A stretch of 64,000 nt of DNA from Galerina marginata (lineage: Eukaryota; Basidiomycota; Agaricomycetes; Agaricales; Galerinaceae): positions 1,612,001 through 1,676,000 of the forward strand of contig JAECYW010000007.1 in assembly GCA_023014335.1 (NCBI GenBank), read 5' to 3'. This document shows, one piece after another, positions 44,922-58,275 of this stretch; the stretch's first letter is position 1, and the number at the start of each line of letters is the position of its first letter. Under the pieces are notes generated by a model. It saw only the letters and a list, made by a program, of their open reading frames with translations, did no database searches and had not been told where the DNA came from. Both the position numbers and the translations under genes were made by a program.

Positions 44922-47260
44922 ATGTTCTTCAAAGAGTCTTGGAGTGTTGGACAACTTGCATTCTCTCTCGCCGCTACGCTTCCAGCCTATCTAGTTTATA
45001 AACTTGGCCTCTTCATCTACGGCGAGTTGACGTCTCCCCTGCTTGACTTGCCTGGACCCCCGAGCAAGAGTTTAATCTTCGGGAATTTCAAGGATGTAAC
45101 GCAAGGAGTGGGTTCATTGATCTGTATTGTGTTTCCTTCTCTTAAAGTTTTATGAATAGGACAGTTCTGAAATTCTCGAGAGATGGATCGAGGAGTACGG
45201 GAGCACAATTAAATACAAAGGATTTCTTGGGGTAACTAGTTCCAATTTTTGTGAATGAATCAACTTTACCCTTGAGATGTTCCTATCCCAGAAAACTCTT
45301 CTCTATACAGCGGATCTCAAAGCGATAAACCACATTTTGATGAATAGCAATGATTATACGAAACCAGAAGTCAACATATACATCATTAAACGCGTCCTTG
45401 GAGACGGTAGGGAGCATGCTTGCCTCGTTGTATACATCTCATGGGTCCTTTGGTAGGCATTATTTTGGCGGAGGGAGAGGCTCACAAGAAGCAGGTACGA
45501 ACACTTTTTGCTATTTAAACTCCCGGATGAAACATCTATGATCGGCAGAGAAAGGTTTTGGTGAGTCTTCCTCGCGGTATGGACAACGCTTCGAATTTCT
45601 ATCAGCTGACACCCTGGATCAGAACCCGGCGTTCGGACCACAGCAAATGCGGGATATCAACAAAGTCTTCGTTGAAAAATCACTTGAGGTAACAGATTTG
45701 TTAATGGTTTAATATGACTGCTGACGATAGGCAAGCTGCGAGATATGTGGACAAAAGAAATACAGAAGCAGCAACTTGACGGAGCAGCAATGGTGGATTC
45801 GTTGTCTTGGTTCAGTCGCCTTGCACTCGATGTCATTGGTATCGCAGGCCCGTGTATTGTTTGTCTAACAGACTGTCTCTTACTGACTCCGATGTGTAGG
45901 TTTTAATTACAACTTCGATTCTTTGTCGGATGATCCAGAGAAGGATGAGTTCGGCAGGGCATTCAATGTCACGTCCAAAATGGGGCGAAATATGAATTTC
46001 ATGGCTATCCTGAAGTACCTCATACCTGCGATATCATTCCTGGTAAGTATTGTCCATATCTTTTTTGTTAACCCAAAACAGATCCATTTTCCTCTCTTTT
46101 AGCCTGGAGGACATGATCCTGAAGAGGAAAAAGCTGCAGACACGGTGGACCGCATCGGTGCTCAGCTGCTAAATGAACGCAAGGCTGCTGCCAAAACACA
46201 AGACAAAGATAACACATCATGGGAATCTCGGGATATCTTATCGCTTTTGGTCCGCGCAAACTCTATGCCCGACTTGCCTGAAAATCAGCGGTTGAGTGAC
46301 CGGGATGTGTTGGGTCGTAAGTTGCCTTTTTGTTTTCCAGTTTATACTGTTGAAGTATTTGCTCTCCGCAGAAATACCGACGTTTATGTCCGCTGGGCAC
46401 GAAACAACAAGGTATAGAGCGAATCCGACTCCTCAACGTTCTATGACTTATGCTATGCAGCATTTCGTCGACCTGGGCATTTTACGCTCTCTCGCGGAAT
46501 AAGGACGCCCAGACCAAACTTCGCGAAGAATTAATGACGATTTCAACGGACAATCCAACGATGGACGAGCTGAATAGCCTACCCTACCTGGATGCCGTTG
46601 TGCGAGAGAGCTTGCGCCTCTACGCTCCTGTTCCGGAAACTTCCCGCGTAGCTGCAAAGGATGACTTCCTCCCATTAAGCAAGCCGTTTATGGACAGGTA
46701 TGGAAAGCTGCATCATGAATTGCGGTGGGTATTCTCCGTGACGTGGAGCCCATTTACGCTGATCAAGTTTATGTCAGAATGAAGAAAGGACAAAGTGTTG
46801 CCATACCTATCATCCCTATCAACAGAGCCAAAGCACTCTGGGGTGAAGATGCTAAGGAGTTCAAGTATGTCTTTTATCCGAAACAAGCATGGATTATTCT
46901 CAACTATAGCAGGCCCGAAAGGTGGGAAAACTTACCAGAGGAAGTCTCGGCCATTCCAGGTGTATGGGGCAACATGATGACATTTATTGGCGGACCCAGA
47001 GCTTGCATCGGATATCGCTTCTCAATAGTCGAGTAAGCTACGCTATTGTAAAATGAACCACAATTAATCTTATTTCGACCTCTAGGATGAAAGCCATTCT
47101 TTTCACTCTCATACGTGCTTTCGAGTTCGATCTTGCGGTGCCAGCAAACGATATTATCATCAGTTCCAAGGCTTTCATGCAGCGCCCTGTCCTCAGAACC
47201 GAAACCGAGCCAAAGAAACTCAATCAGCTGCCTTTGCTTGTCCGCCTTGTAAACCATTAA
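44922..47260 (+). CDS. Cytochrome P450 monooxygenase
   Basis: A fungal, ER-anchored P450 with many exons. Start [20 protein letters not shown], whose hydrophobic stretch ([19 protein letters not shown]) is the anchor, followed by the proline hinge [17 protein letters not shown]. Later blocks: [36 protein letters not shown] (restored by an intron ending tttggtag at about 45457), [17 protein letters not shown]-helix [12 protein letters not shown]-helix ExxR in [21 protein letters not shown], and the heme loop [19 protein letters not shown] with the Cys ligand. The end is [13 protein letters not shown] at 47260. All hallmark motifs are present, so it is likely active. Substrate is unknown. There is no neighbouring reductase or biosynthetic core gene. 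Confidence 0.92.
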
Positions 47261-47649
47261 AACCTGTACACCTGCTTTTATTGATGGCTGCCGCCTCTTC
47301 GGGTTTTACTTCACTAGTAGGTAGAACTATGTCGTGTTGTCGACCCTTGATCCTCGAATATGGAGCGGAAATGCTCACATCTTTAACACAGAATATAAAA
47401 TATATTGAGAAGAGATCAAGTCAATTATATGCAATATACTGAACGCAATGCAAACGTGTGCGAAGAACAGAAAGCCAGAATTAAACGTGCATGTCTACAG
47501 AGCCTAGCAGATGGTGTCCGTATGTTAGCTTACAACGTCTACATATGTATCGCGGAAGCTCCGACCAAGAAATGCGCACAACTGTACTACCTCTCTTTCC
47601 AAGCGCCATGTCAAGTCTAGGATATCCGACAAGCAAGAGAGCGGAACCT
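47261..47649. other. Intergenic, convergent ends
   Basis: The gap between the P450 (+) and the phosphatase (-) holds 3' UTRs only. Frames here are shadows of the phosphatase end. Confidence 0.5.
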
Positions 47650-50299
47650 TCATATCTCTCCCGGCTTTGGAGGCGACCCAGTGACAGTATCCCAATCCGT
47701 CCCAGGAGGTACAGTCCAATCCCCATGACAGTCATATGCCCAATCAGTGGTCCTAATGGTCTCCTTTTGAGCGGCGACGAACGTGTCGACGGGGCAGAAT
47801 CCATCTTTCTGCTTGGGGCATCCACGGATGCCGGTAAGAGGAGCAACAGCATCATTGATGACAATCCTAATTTGAGGTCCTGGAAGGTCCGTGCACTCAA
47901 GGACTGTGGAGAATACGATTGTCAGGCACTACACTGCAGAAGGATAGATTGAGAACCCACGTTGGAATTGAATGTTTGTCCCAAATGGCGCAAGCTCAGC
48001 CACTCGGAATGTTCGATCCTTAGGGATATGGGTATATGGCAGCGGACCAGACCCGGCGAATGTGGTCAGATTCAGTGCAGTGATAACTGCATGGAGCGGA
48101 ATCAGTGCTTGTGCTGGCAGATAGAAAAGGCTGAGTGAGTGCTACTGACTGTTAAGGACGACCACTTCGTGGGTCGCATCCACGTACAAGCTCTGCCCGA
48201 GAGGGAATGTTATTGGGTTATCATTGAGTGTTGCGTTAGTCGAGCTGTTGTGTGTCTCGATGGGTGTGTGAGTTAACCGTGCTACGAATTCTTGAAGGTA
48301 TCCGAGGCCTTGAACACGGGCGACAGGAGAGCCGAAAGCCGAGTTGTACCTATAATCGGGGTTTATGTTATGGTTGGGGATTACGACGAGGACCAAGCTT
48401 ACCAGAACTGAAGATCCAGCCTATCATATGCAATCGAGCCAAATTAGGGAAACGAAGAGCAAGAAAAGAAGGTAACTTACGCATAGTTAAACCCTTCCCA
48501 CTCTTCCTCTGTGAACAGTTCACAGAACTTAGAATATCCTAATGCAACTGTCTGCAAGAAGAAAAAGGTTCAGCCTGGTATGACGCGTGGAAAGGCAATG
48601 GCGAACCTCATAGGGACACAACTGCTGCATAATGAATGTCTCCTCGATGGACAAATCAAGACCATGCAGATGCTTTTGCAATCGTTTACGGGCGTCTTTG
48701 AGGTATATTTTAGCCCAGCTTTCGGTGTACCAGTTCCCGCGCTCGGCTTTGGAGGCTATCTTTGCATTGGAACATCTATAATCAAATCAACATAGAGTCT
48801 TGGGCTGGGGTAAGAACAGGCAAACTCACGTCTTATATGGCGAAAGTGTGTTGTTGAACTGGAACTTACGCGTTAGAAAAGAAAATATGATTAGGAAACA
48901 TGAATTACCCCATCTTCTTCAATGGTGATACTCTGCTGATACTGGCCTTCGAAGGGATATCCGAAGAATCCGATGGCAAAATTCATGGCAGACGCAAGCA
49001 TACGATCCCTATAATAAATTCCAATGAGGAGGATGGACACACGAGGCACCAAGGGAATATACAGACTGAGATTCCGTCCTAAATACGGGAATGGTGTTCT
49101 TCTCCGTGAAGTTCTGCAGGCCCCGTAAGTTAGTCTATAGATATAACCAAGCCTTCAGCAGACAAACCTGCAGAAGGAAACCATATTTCATTCGCAATGA
49201 GATACCGAGATCGACTATTTGACGTAAAGATTAAGCAAGAGTCAATGTGGGACTGATAGAAAACAAACATAATTGCTGCCTTCCAAAGGGCGTAAGCACT
49301 GTCAATACTTGCGTTAGCGATAGGTCAAATAAAACAGAGGCTGCTCTTACGTTCTTCGCCTAACTTGTACGTCCTTTACAAGCATAAGAAAATTAGATGA
49401 CCTAAAGGACATGAAAGACGTACCATCCATTCAAAAACTCCAGGTCACCCGAGGCGTTCCATGATTCCGGTGATTTATGAAGTTTGGTTCCGAACTTGGC
49501 AGGTCCACCGTAAGAAGCTGCGAATAGCACAGTTAGATGGAGAGTGATGCGTGCAGCTCAAAGGAGGCCTACCCCAGGCAGTGGGATATCTTGCACCATG
49601 TCTATGTAAAAAGTGAAGACCTGTAATCCTACAGGTCTTGGGTGGATCTACGCTCGAATCTATTCCAAACCGCCCTTGTTCTACGCTGTACCACGGCGAG
49701 AGGTTACCCCAGTTTCTAAAGAGATTGAATTTAGATTTCTTCTTGCTGGCATCTTCTCCTGGTAATGTCGCAGGTTTGAGAAGTGCATGGGAACATTGGC
49801 CTGTGTGTAATGGGTAGGCTGGTGCGGTCGCAATGACAGCTGCTTCGGCGCCAGTGGGGGTGCCGCCAGGGTAGCCTACATTGGAAGGGAAGAGCGAGGG
49901 AAATGCGTTTGTAGGCTTTGTCGGGGGGAATCGGTGCACTTCAGTAGACCCCACATATGGCGGTGCTAAGACGGAAACACTGTCTTGATTTTGATGGGTA
50001 CTTGCAGCTGGTTGCGAGTTAGATCGGCTGGTGAAGCAGCCAGAACCGCAAATCGCGTATTGGGCAAGAAGGCATGCGATTGTCCCTAGAAGGAACGCTC
50101 CGGAAACATGCAAGAGACCAAACTTGGCTTGTCCGCAAGGTTTGTCGTTGAAAAATGAGGCTTTTCCCTTTGGTGATGCCAGTGGCTCGACTTCTGGTCG
50201 AGCAGTTGGAAGCAGTGCTTCAGTCTCCGTATCTTGTGAGTCATAGACGTTCTGGGCGTCCACGTTGTCCCCCGTTTCGAGGTCGCGTCGTCCAGGCAT
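47650..50299 (-). CDS. Histidine acid phosphatase (phytase-like) with N-terminal membrane anchor
   Basis: About ten exons. The N-terminal half is unusual: MPGRRDLETGDNVDAQNVYD, a cytosolic acidic tail, then one membrane span (LLHVSGAFLLGTIACLLAQY), so a type II topology is predicted. The catalytic motif LHFLHRHGARYPT (RHGxRxP, phosphorylated His) closes the first exon. Further exons include AYDRLDLQFW, YNSAFGSPVARVQGLGYLQE and LYVDATHEVVVL, whose HE is the proton-donor pair. The C-terminal exon reads IRIVINDAVAPLTGIRGCPK, DGFCPVDTFVAAQKETIRT and PGTDWDTVTGSPPKPGEI. It cleaves phosphate monoesters. An antisense-frame reading of the last exon gives a false start near 47900. Confidence 0.9.
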
Positions 50300-52070
50300 T
50301 TCTACGACTAGCGCGACTACAGACGCAGTTGTGCTGGCGGTTCAAGAGAGAGGTATGACTGGGTATCCGAAGAGAAGGTGTACGGGCACCGGAGCCTTGA
50401 CCCGAACTTATTCCCACGACCGGACTGAGCGGGAACGGTGCCTAAACTTTGTCTCTAGACAGGCCACGATACAAATGAATGAGGTCACGTTGTATGTGGC
50501 CTAAACTTAAACTCTTAGAGAAACGAAGAACAATTTGAAACTGTTCTATGTACCAGGGAAAAAGTTATTTTCCACATTTTTTCTGAAGGGGTACCCTAGA
50601 AAATTGTCATCCAAGAATTTGGACAATATTCATTCAACACAGCACTTTGTATATGCAGGATAAAAAAAATTGTATGCTTTTGGTTGAAGCCAGGCTCGGA
50701 GGTCGGCCAGGTTATGACGGCTCAGGTATGTGGAATGATGTTAGCCTCTGTTCACTGACATGAATTTGAAACCTGGCAGAGGGGCCGACCTGTGAAGTCG
50801 ATTGCTTCAATTGAAGCAGCAAAGGTCATATAAATGAGGGTGGACCGTAAGAAATTTAAAGGCTCCTGACCGAAGAAAAATCAAGAGGCGGAAGAATATC
50901 GTAATGGTCATTGGAGGCAGATTCGACCATCGATATTAACTTCTACCATATTCCCTTCCCAAAGCAAAAGCGGTCGAAATAATTCGTACTTCTCCATAGG
51001 ATGGTACTAACAGATCCACGGCAGGTTTGGATGATAGTCACAATCCCGAGCGACCCGTGCTCCCTTATGTCCAACCTTTTGCCACGGCGAGTAAAATCCG
51101 ACCAGCATCCAGGTCGACAAGATCTTTGTTGCTCGACAAAGACCGTACTGCCCGGCAGAAATTGTCGCCAGCTTCAGCATCAATGACAGTAGATGTCCAA
51201 TCAAGAATAATGGAAGTCCTTGCCAGTACAATTGGAACACTTTCAGTTGATCAGAAGCGACGATGATGCATGTTAGGCTGATAACGTTCCATCATGATCA
51301 TGCAAGTTGGATGGAACAAGTGCATAGCCTAAAAACCTGACATAACCTCCAATACGACGAGAGATCTTGAGAACTTCATCAAACGGCAAGAGCAACCTGT
51401 TTCGAGGACGAATGAGCGAGACACGTCGGAACAGGCTGCTCTGACAGGAAAGTCGTAAAGTGTCAAGAAAGATCGTTTAGTTGCAAGGCTTTGAAATCTT
51501 CGTAATCTTCGGGTGGCACCACATCATTTCTTGAACGATGAGGACGATTTCGAGTGTTAGGGACAGGGAATCCATCGATTCGAGTGAGTTATGAAGTTTG
51601 GGAAGAATCAAAGGGAGGAGTAATCCACTAATTGATGCTTGTTTGCCCTGCATGCTCCTTCGTGCCCCATGGAGTATTCGACGCTAGAAGAGGTGTCAAA
51701 CAGAGACAGAGTCGGCTTGACATACAGCTTGCTTTGGGGCTGTGGTCGTAACGTAGAGAGCATGTCTATCTTGAAAATACGAACTCTTGCTGTTCCGAAG
51801 CGGTATCACTTGATCCGAGCTTCGTGCAGATAGCTGTCAAAAATTGTGGTGGCTGTCATTATTATTGGCTTACCCAAATTTAATACCTCTACAACAACAG
51901 TGCTCAGGGCAATGTCAAGGTCCCAATGGTTCTAGTGAGGAAGTCAAGGAGAAACCAGTACCTGTTTGGTGTACCCATCAAGTCCGAGAGAAGTAACCTT
52001 GCAAATAAGCTGGCGACGGGTATCAGAAGGTTTTTTCAAAACATTCTATACAATTTTGATACAATGGACC
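50300..52070. other. Intergenic, about 1.8 kb
   Basis: Lies between the start of the phosphatase and the end of WBP1. Short frames occur on both strands, none with a domain or splice chain. No RNA gene was recognised. Confidence 0.4.
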
Positions 52071-53699
52071 CTACTCGGTCTTGCCAGATTTGCCAGTGCG
52101 TCTCGTGCCCTCACGTACCTCCCCAGCCAACCAAATGGCGGAGAAAAGGAAGAAGCCGACGCTTGTACTAATAGCGCCAGCATAGTACGGCCAAGCCGCA
52201 GATAAAAAGCGTGGGTATCCGTCGTGTCGTGGTGGGACCACAGGGGCAGTGGTCGAGCTGAAGAGGTGGGTCCATCTAAAAGGCACACATCAGTTTCAGA
52301 AATAAGTCATGTTAATGTAGATATGAACCCTTTGCGCTTATAATCAATGATAAACTTGAACACTCCATGTCTATCTGGGGCGCGGAAAGTAGCGGAATAT
52401 TTCCCGGGTACACCAGGCACAGGCGGGAGAGCGGTACGGATATGTGGGTCGAGCATCGTGAATTCGAGCTGGAGATCCCTAATGCCTGAGTATGGTTCCC
52501 ATGTCCCCTTCTTGAGGTTGAACTTGGAGACGTAGGCATTGTAAACCTAAAAATAAATCGTTAACAAACATAAATCTTAAATGTGAAATCTGAATAATCA
52601 CAAGTTGATCATTTGTCGTGTACAGTTCCCTCGGTTCTGTCTCATTCACACGATGGTGCTCAATTTTGTCGATGCGCAGTACGAGAGATTCCTGGAAGGT
52701 CCAGGCTGCAATGTCACGCGCAAATTGTGCATTTCCGGACTTGACGCCCCTGCGAATGCAATATTAGAATTGCAAAATGGTCGAATATCAGGACACTCAC
52801 TTAGACACCTCTTTCTGTGCGAGTTCGTCAGTAAGCACGTCCACGCCTCCTAGCCAGGTGATCCTGGCGCCATTGAGAGTCTGGAACCCTGTGACTACGC
52901 TGAGTTGACTTCCAGCCCAAAGGCCTTCACCGCCCTTTTCGGCAGAGTCTACCAAAGAATCTGCGGACCCGCCATCGACCTCGGAGGCAAAACTCTCAGG
53001 AGGAGCATGCAGGATGGGAACCAGGAATGGGTTGTTCGCCAAAGCTTGAGGAACACCGGAGAACCAAACTGGTGCCAGATTTTTGCTCAAGATATTAACC
53101 GCATCGTGTTCAGTAGGCGTGATGGGGATGAGCAACGGTGACTCGGCGCGTTTTGGGAAATAGGACAGAAGAGGAGTGCCTGGAGGTGGCAGGATGAGCG
53201 AGAACTCTGGCGCGAGAGAGGAGAGCGGTGTTTGTTTCGTTGACAGTGCAAGTATGAGGTTAGTTTTGAGGTTAAGGAGAGAAATAAGCGACTGTGGTGT
53301 TATGTCCTGGGCAAAATCTGTGGTGTTTGCAAGGAATTAATGTCCACAAATTTATGAAAAGATATTTATATGTTTAGCAAGACTTACTTTTGGTTTCCGA
53401 AGCAAGGACGATGACATGAGCAAATGCAGCCTCGTCATACTCGATGATCGCCGGTGTTTCGTCCTTCGGTGAACGGAACGTCAATTCGTAACCTTCATCT
53501 ATGGAGTATAATTATTATTGAATGACCATTCAAATTGAAGGCAAAACTACACACCTTTCAATCCGTCAAAGAATATAGAAAAGTCATCTTGGCGTTTTGG
53601 TTCTACCACAACCAGAACCGAGTTTCCGCTGCTGGACTTTGCATCTACGAAACTGAGAAGTCCCGCAGCCAAAACGAGAAGCCTCCCAAAAGAGAACAT
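52071..53699 (-). CDS. WBP1: Oligosaccharyltransferase 48-kDa subunit (WBP1/OST48)
   Basis: A subunit of the ER oligosaccharyltransferase that moves the Glc3Man9GlcNAc2 glycan to Asn. Start MFSFGRLLVLAAGLLSFVDA at 53699 is a signal peptide; the frame extends upstream, but the family begins here. Then SGNSVLVVVEPKRQDDFSIF, DEGYELTFRSPKDETPAIIE, AFAHVIVLASETK, LAPVWFSGVPQALANNPFLV, WAGSQLSVVTGFQTLNGARI and TWLGGVDVLTDE. The C-terminal part has PPRHDGYPRFLSAAWPYYAG and the membrane span ISTSVGFFLFSAIWLAGE, with a basic tail that ends KSGKTE. About seven exons. A donor-like gtacgt directly after WLAGE leaves the last residues slightly uncertain. It works downstream of ALG2, also in this window. 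Confidence 0.92.
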
Positions 53700-53982
53700 G
53701 AGTCCAAGAGGTTTCCTAAAGACCTGGAAACCTAGATATGTGAATGTAAGATGTGCGAGAGTTCCACGTCGCGTTGGTTGTGCTACGCGCATTGTTTTGG
53801 TTTGATTGTCAATTCCCTCCGAATAACCGGGACCCTCGGCCATATGCGGAAAGAAAGACGTCGGCCCGTCCGCATAAACTCCGGTGGCTCAACTTTTGCC
53901 ACGGAATAACGAGCAACGAGTTCGTTCAACTTCGTTCACATTCCCTCCGATTTTTCTTCTTCGTTCTCTGCCACTTTAGACC

Positions 53983-55073
<1,091 letters not shown>

Positions 55074-55990
55074 ATACTTAGCATAGACGCCCTCGGACTT
55101 ATCAACGAGATATACCTGCAACAAGCCAGCTCTATAATTGCTGCAAGTGTGTTTTCAACCTTGGTGCAAAAGGAAAAAATACTTCACGGTAAATTGATGC
55201 CGTTACTGCACCTGCACTTGCTTCCGTTCCTGATTCCTAAGGCACACACTGCTTAATGAGGGTGACACACCCCAGTTTTCGACAATTGCGGTGAGCTGGT
55301 GTCTAGTGCCAGTCTCCAGATGTTGGAGTCTTGAACCTGTTTTAACCTGTGAGTTTGACCCCAATACTTGGGTTATAATAAGCACGGCTCAACTTGAACA
55401 ACCTCCGACGACCGACATTTTACAACCCATTTGCCGGTCGGCCACCCGAATTTCCGACGCGTTTCAATTTAGTGGCAACCGCACAGTCGCTTAGCTCACG
55501 TCTCTTTACCTTATTCTACAAAAAATGCCCTGATATTTACCTCAACAGCGAACCCGTCAATGGTCATACAAGCTTGGAGGATTGCGACAGCATGCTCCCC
55601 TGCATCAGGTTTCAAGGCAGTTCGTTTCAAGCCACGGTTGTCCAATTGGGGTTCGTGCAGGATCAAACCTTCTCCCAGTCCGGCCCACGTACTATGTGTT
55701 ACGGAAACCTATCATGATGTGTACCCTTTCTTTAGTAAGGTTAATCTGACCTATAAAACGCCTTAAGAGACAAGGCCGAAGCTTGTCACCGATTTACTAA
55801 CATAGGCATCAGAGTCATAGGATGACTCGTGCTTCTGGTGTTTGCGGGAACAACACAGAGACCACTGGAAGCCCCAACGGACGTTTATAACTGCGCGGTT
55901 GTCGGCCTTTATAAACCCTCTTCGATCTTTTTTATTTCAAGTCTGGAGACTTGACACTTTCTTGATTCTAACTTACCAGGCAGCTACGAC
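55074..55990. other. Intergenic, upstream of the zinc-cluster gene
   Basis: About 0.9 kb with one 107-codon frame (55394..55717) that has no domain or leader. The distal part should hold the transcription factor promoter. Confidence 0.4.
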
Positions 55991-58275
55991 ATGCCACGGA
56001 AATCCGAACATACCGGAATACTCAGACGCGGGTCTGCATGCCTTTCTTGCCGGTGAGCTCGTCGTCCCTCGTAGTGCGCGACTATGCTAATGGTGTATGT
56101 CTTTCGTTAATGAAGGCGAAGAAAGCTGGTGAGTTTTCTCGGAGGCTATTCATATCATAACTAATTGCAATCCCGATTTCATAGAGATGCGATGGAGGGC
56201 GGCCGGTTTGCCATCAATGTAGTTCGATGAGGAGAGGGCATGAGTGCACTTACGACGATAGCGCTCGGAAGAGCCGCACGCAGACGCTACGCGAGAAGTT
56301 GTTCGCTTTGGAGGCAAAAGTACGGGAGCTCGAACACGGGCCAGGGCCATCCTCAGCACATGCGCCTAACATCGCCGGCTTTGAAACCTTCCGAACATCA
56401 ATCGACGACGTTCATACACACTCAATGGGCACCGCAATGCCGCAGATGGATCCTGCATACGTAGGCCTGGACCCTATGTACCCGATGCTCCCTCAATCGT
56501 GGTCTGTATTCGATTACGGGTATGATGGGCAAAACGAAATCTCGTCGGCATCCTCATCTTCACATTCCAATACCTGGATGCCAACACCACTAGACATTTC
56601 CATTCCATTTTTCATCAACGAACAACAACCTGCCGTCAGCACGATGGCCTTCACCGATTCTTCGGGTACACCAGTGCAAGACGGACCATCGGACCGCTTT
56701 CTACATGAGTCTAGTGCCGCACTTACCATCGAAAAGCACAACGTCCTGTGAGTCTAGCCCTCCCTTATTCGCATAATCTTACGTATTGAGTACCATTTAG
56801 CATACAATCATTTATTGAACATCGCAAACAATGTTGTTTCTATTCCAACACAAGCAGATTCGACACATCTTCATCCGCCACCGTTTATCAAAACACTCCC
56901 CCGAATTCCGCCTTGATGAGTGCCATCTACCTTATGGGCAGCTTCTTCGCACGTATTCCGACGCTCGAGCAACAGCTACTGGATCAAAGCCTCCACGAAG
57001 TCGCCCGATCATTGCACAATCAAGAACAATTGATGGACGGGGTGCAGGCTTTGTGCCTTCTAGCCCAATATTTCTTTTTTAACAACCGAACTATGGAAGG
57101 GATCGTACACCTTACCAGAGCGAAACGAATAGCCCTGGATTTTGGCTTAAACCAGGTAACCTACACGGAATTCCCCTTCGACTTAGAGTACTCCGCCGTC
57201 TTCTGGCAAGTGTTCATGGTAGAGAAGTTCTGGTCAGCAAGCAATGATTGTTGCCAAGCCCTGCCAGACCTAGACTCTCCATGCCGAAACATCACTACGC
57301 CACTTCCTGTGCTAGAAGGCGCGGACATGGTGCGTCCTGAATCCTTCCCATAATACTTCAGCCGTGCTGATCGTCATGAAATGACAGGAAATCATAACAA
57401 ATAATAGCCTGATCCATGTCTTATTCGAGGAAGGCAACACATTCCATGGAACTTCCTTATCGGTCCCCGCCTTCAAAATCATGGCCGCATGTATCTTTGA
57501 CCACTCTTTGCGTGTACATAGTAAGTCATGAACAACCTCATTTAACATTCTCATTGAAATGGGAACATCAGACTCCTCAACGTCGAAGGACAGCGCAATA
57601 TGGTCATACCACCGATCTGCGGAGCTTGCATTGGAGCGCCTGTCCGCTGTTGTCCATCCATTCACGTGGAGAGGGAGCCAAAGCTCAGAAAACGGCTTCG
57701 ACACGGACCTGTTCGCCGTCCATTCACTCATCCTCGCTTCGACAATCCATCTCCACCTAGATAAAATCATGAATCTAAAAATATCGTGGGCAGCCAAAAA
57801 GCTCGTCGAGTTGGTGAACCATCTAAGTGACGATGATTACCCTTTCCTTGATCCTGTCCTCTCTGTAAGTGCTTTCATTTCTGGTATATGTCTACGTGGC
57901 TAATATCATCCATCACTTGCTTGGTAGATTTGTTGGTCCTCCGTTATCACGATATTCCGTCGCATCATCGCAAACGCGAACGAAAAAATCAACACGAACG
58001 GAGCATCTACAACTACATCGTATACTGTCGCCCTTCTGGGACACTGTGTCGAAATTCTACTCACGGCGTTGCAATACCTCAGCACTTATGTTCCTCTAGC
58101 AGGTATGTACCACAATGGCTAACTGGTTCTAAAACCTCACTGACTATAACATTCATCAGATACTCTTTTGAAAAGTTTAGAAGACACCTATCCGCCGTTT
58201 TATCCTGGTCTGGCGAAGATGTTGCCTTCCATTAGCGAAGGAGAATACAGTGGCAGCTTAGGCTTGTTAATGTGA
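55991..58275 (+). CDS. Zn(II)2Cys6 transcription factor
   Basis: Eight exons, 55991..56052, 56116..56128 (13 nt), 56185..56747, 56801..57329, 57388..57520, 57572..57864, 57928..58102 and 58160..58275, give 627 residues with every phase consistent. The N-terminal zinc cluster is ACLSCRRRKLRC, then DGGRPVCHQCSSMRRGHECT, a normal C-x2-C-x6-C ... C-x2-C-x8-C. It is followed by a short coiled coil (TLREKLFALEAKVRELEHG). The middle has the fungal-specific transcription factor domain (HNVLIQSFIEHRKQCCFYSN, NSALMSAIYLMGSFFARIPT, EGIVHLTRAKRIALDFGLNQ). The tail is KMLPSISEGEYSGSLGLLM. It is a nuclear DNA-binding regulator; target genes are unknown and nearby genes give no clear hint. Confidence 0.92.
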
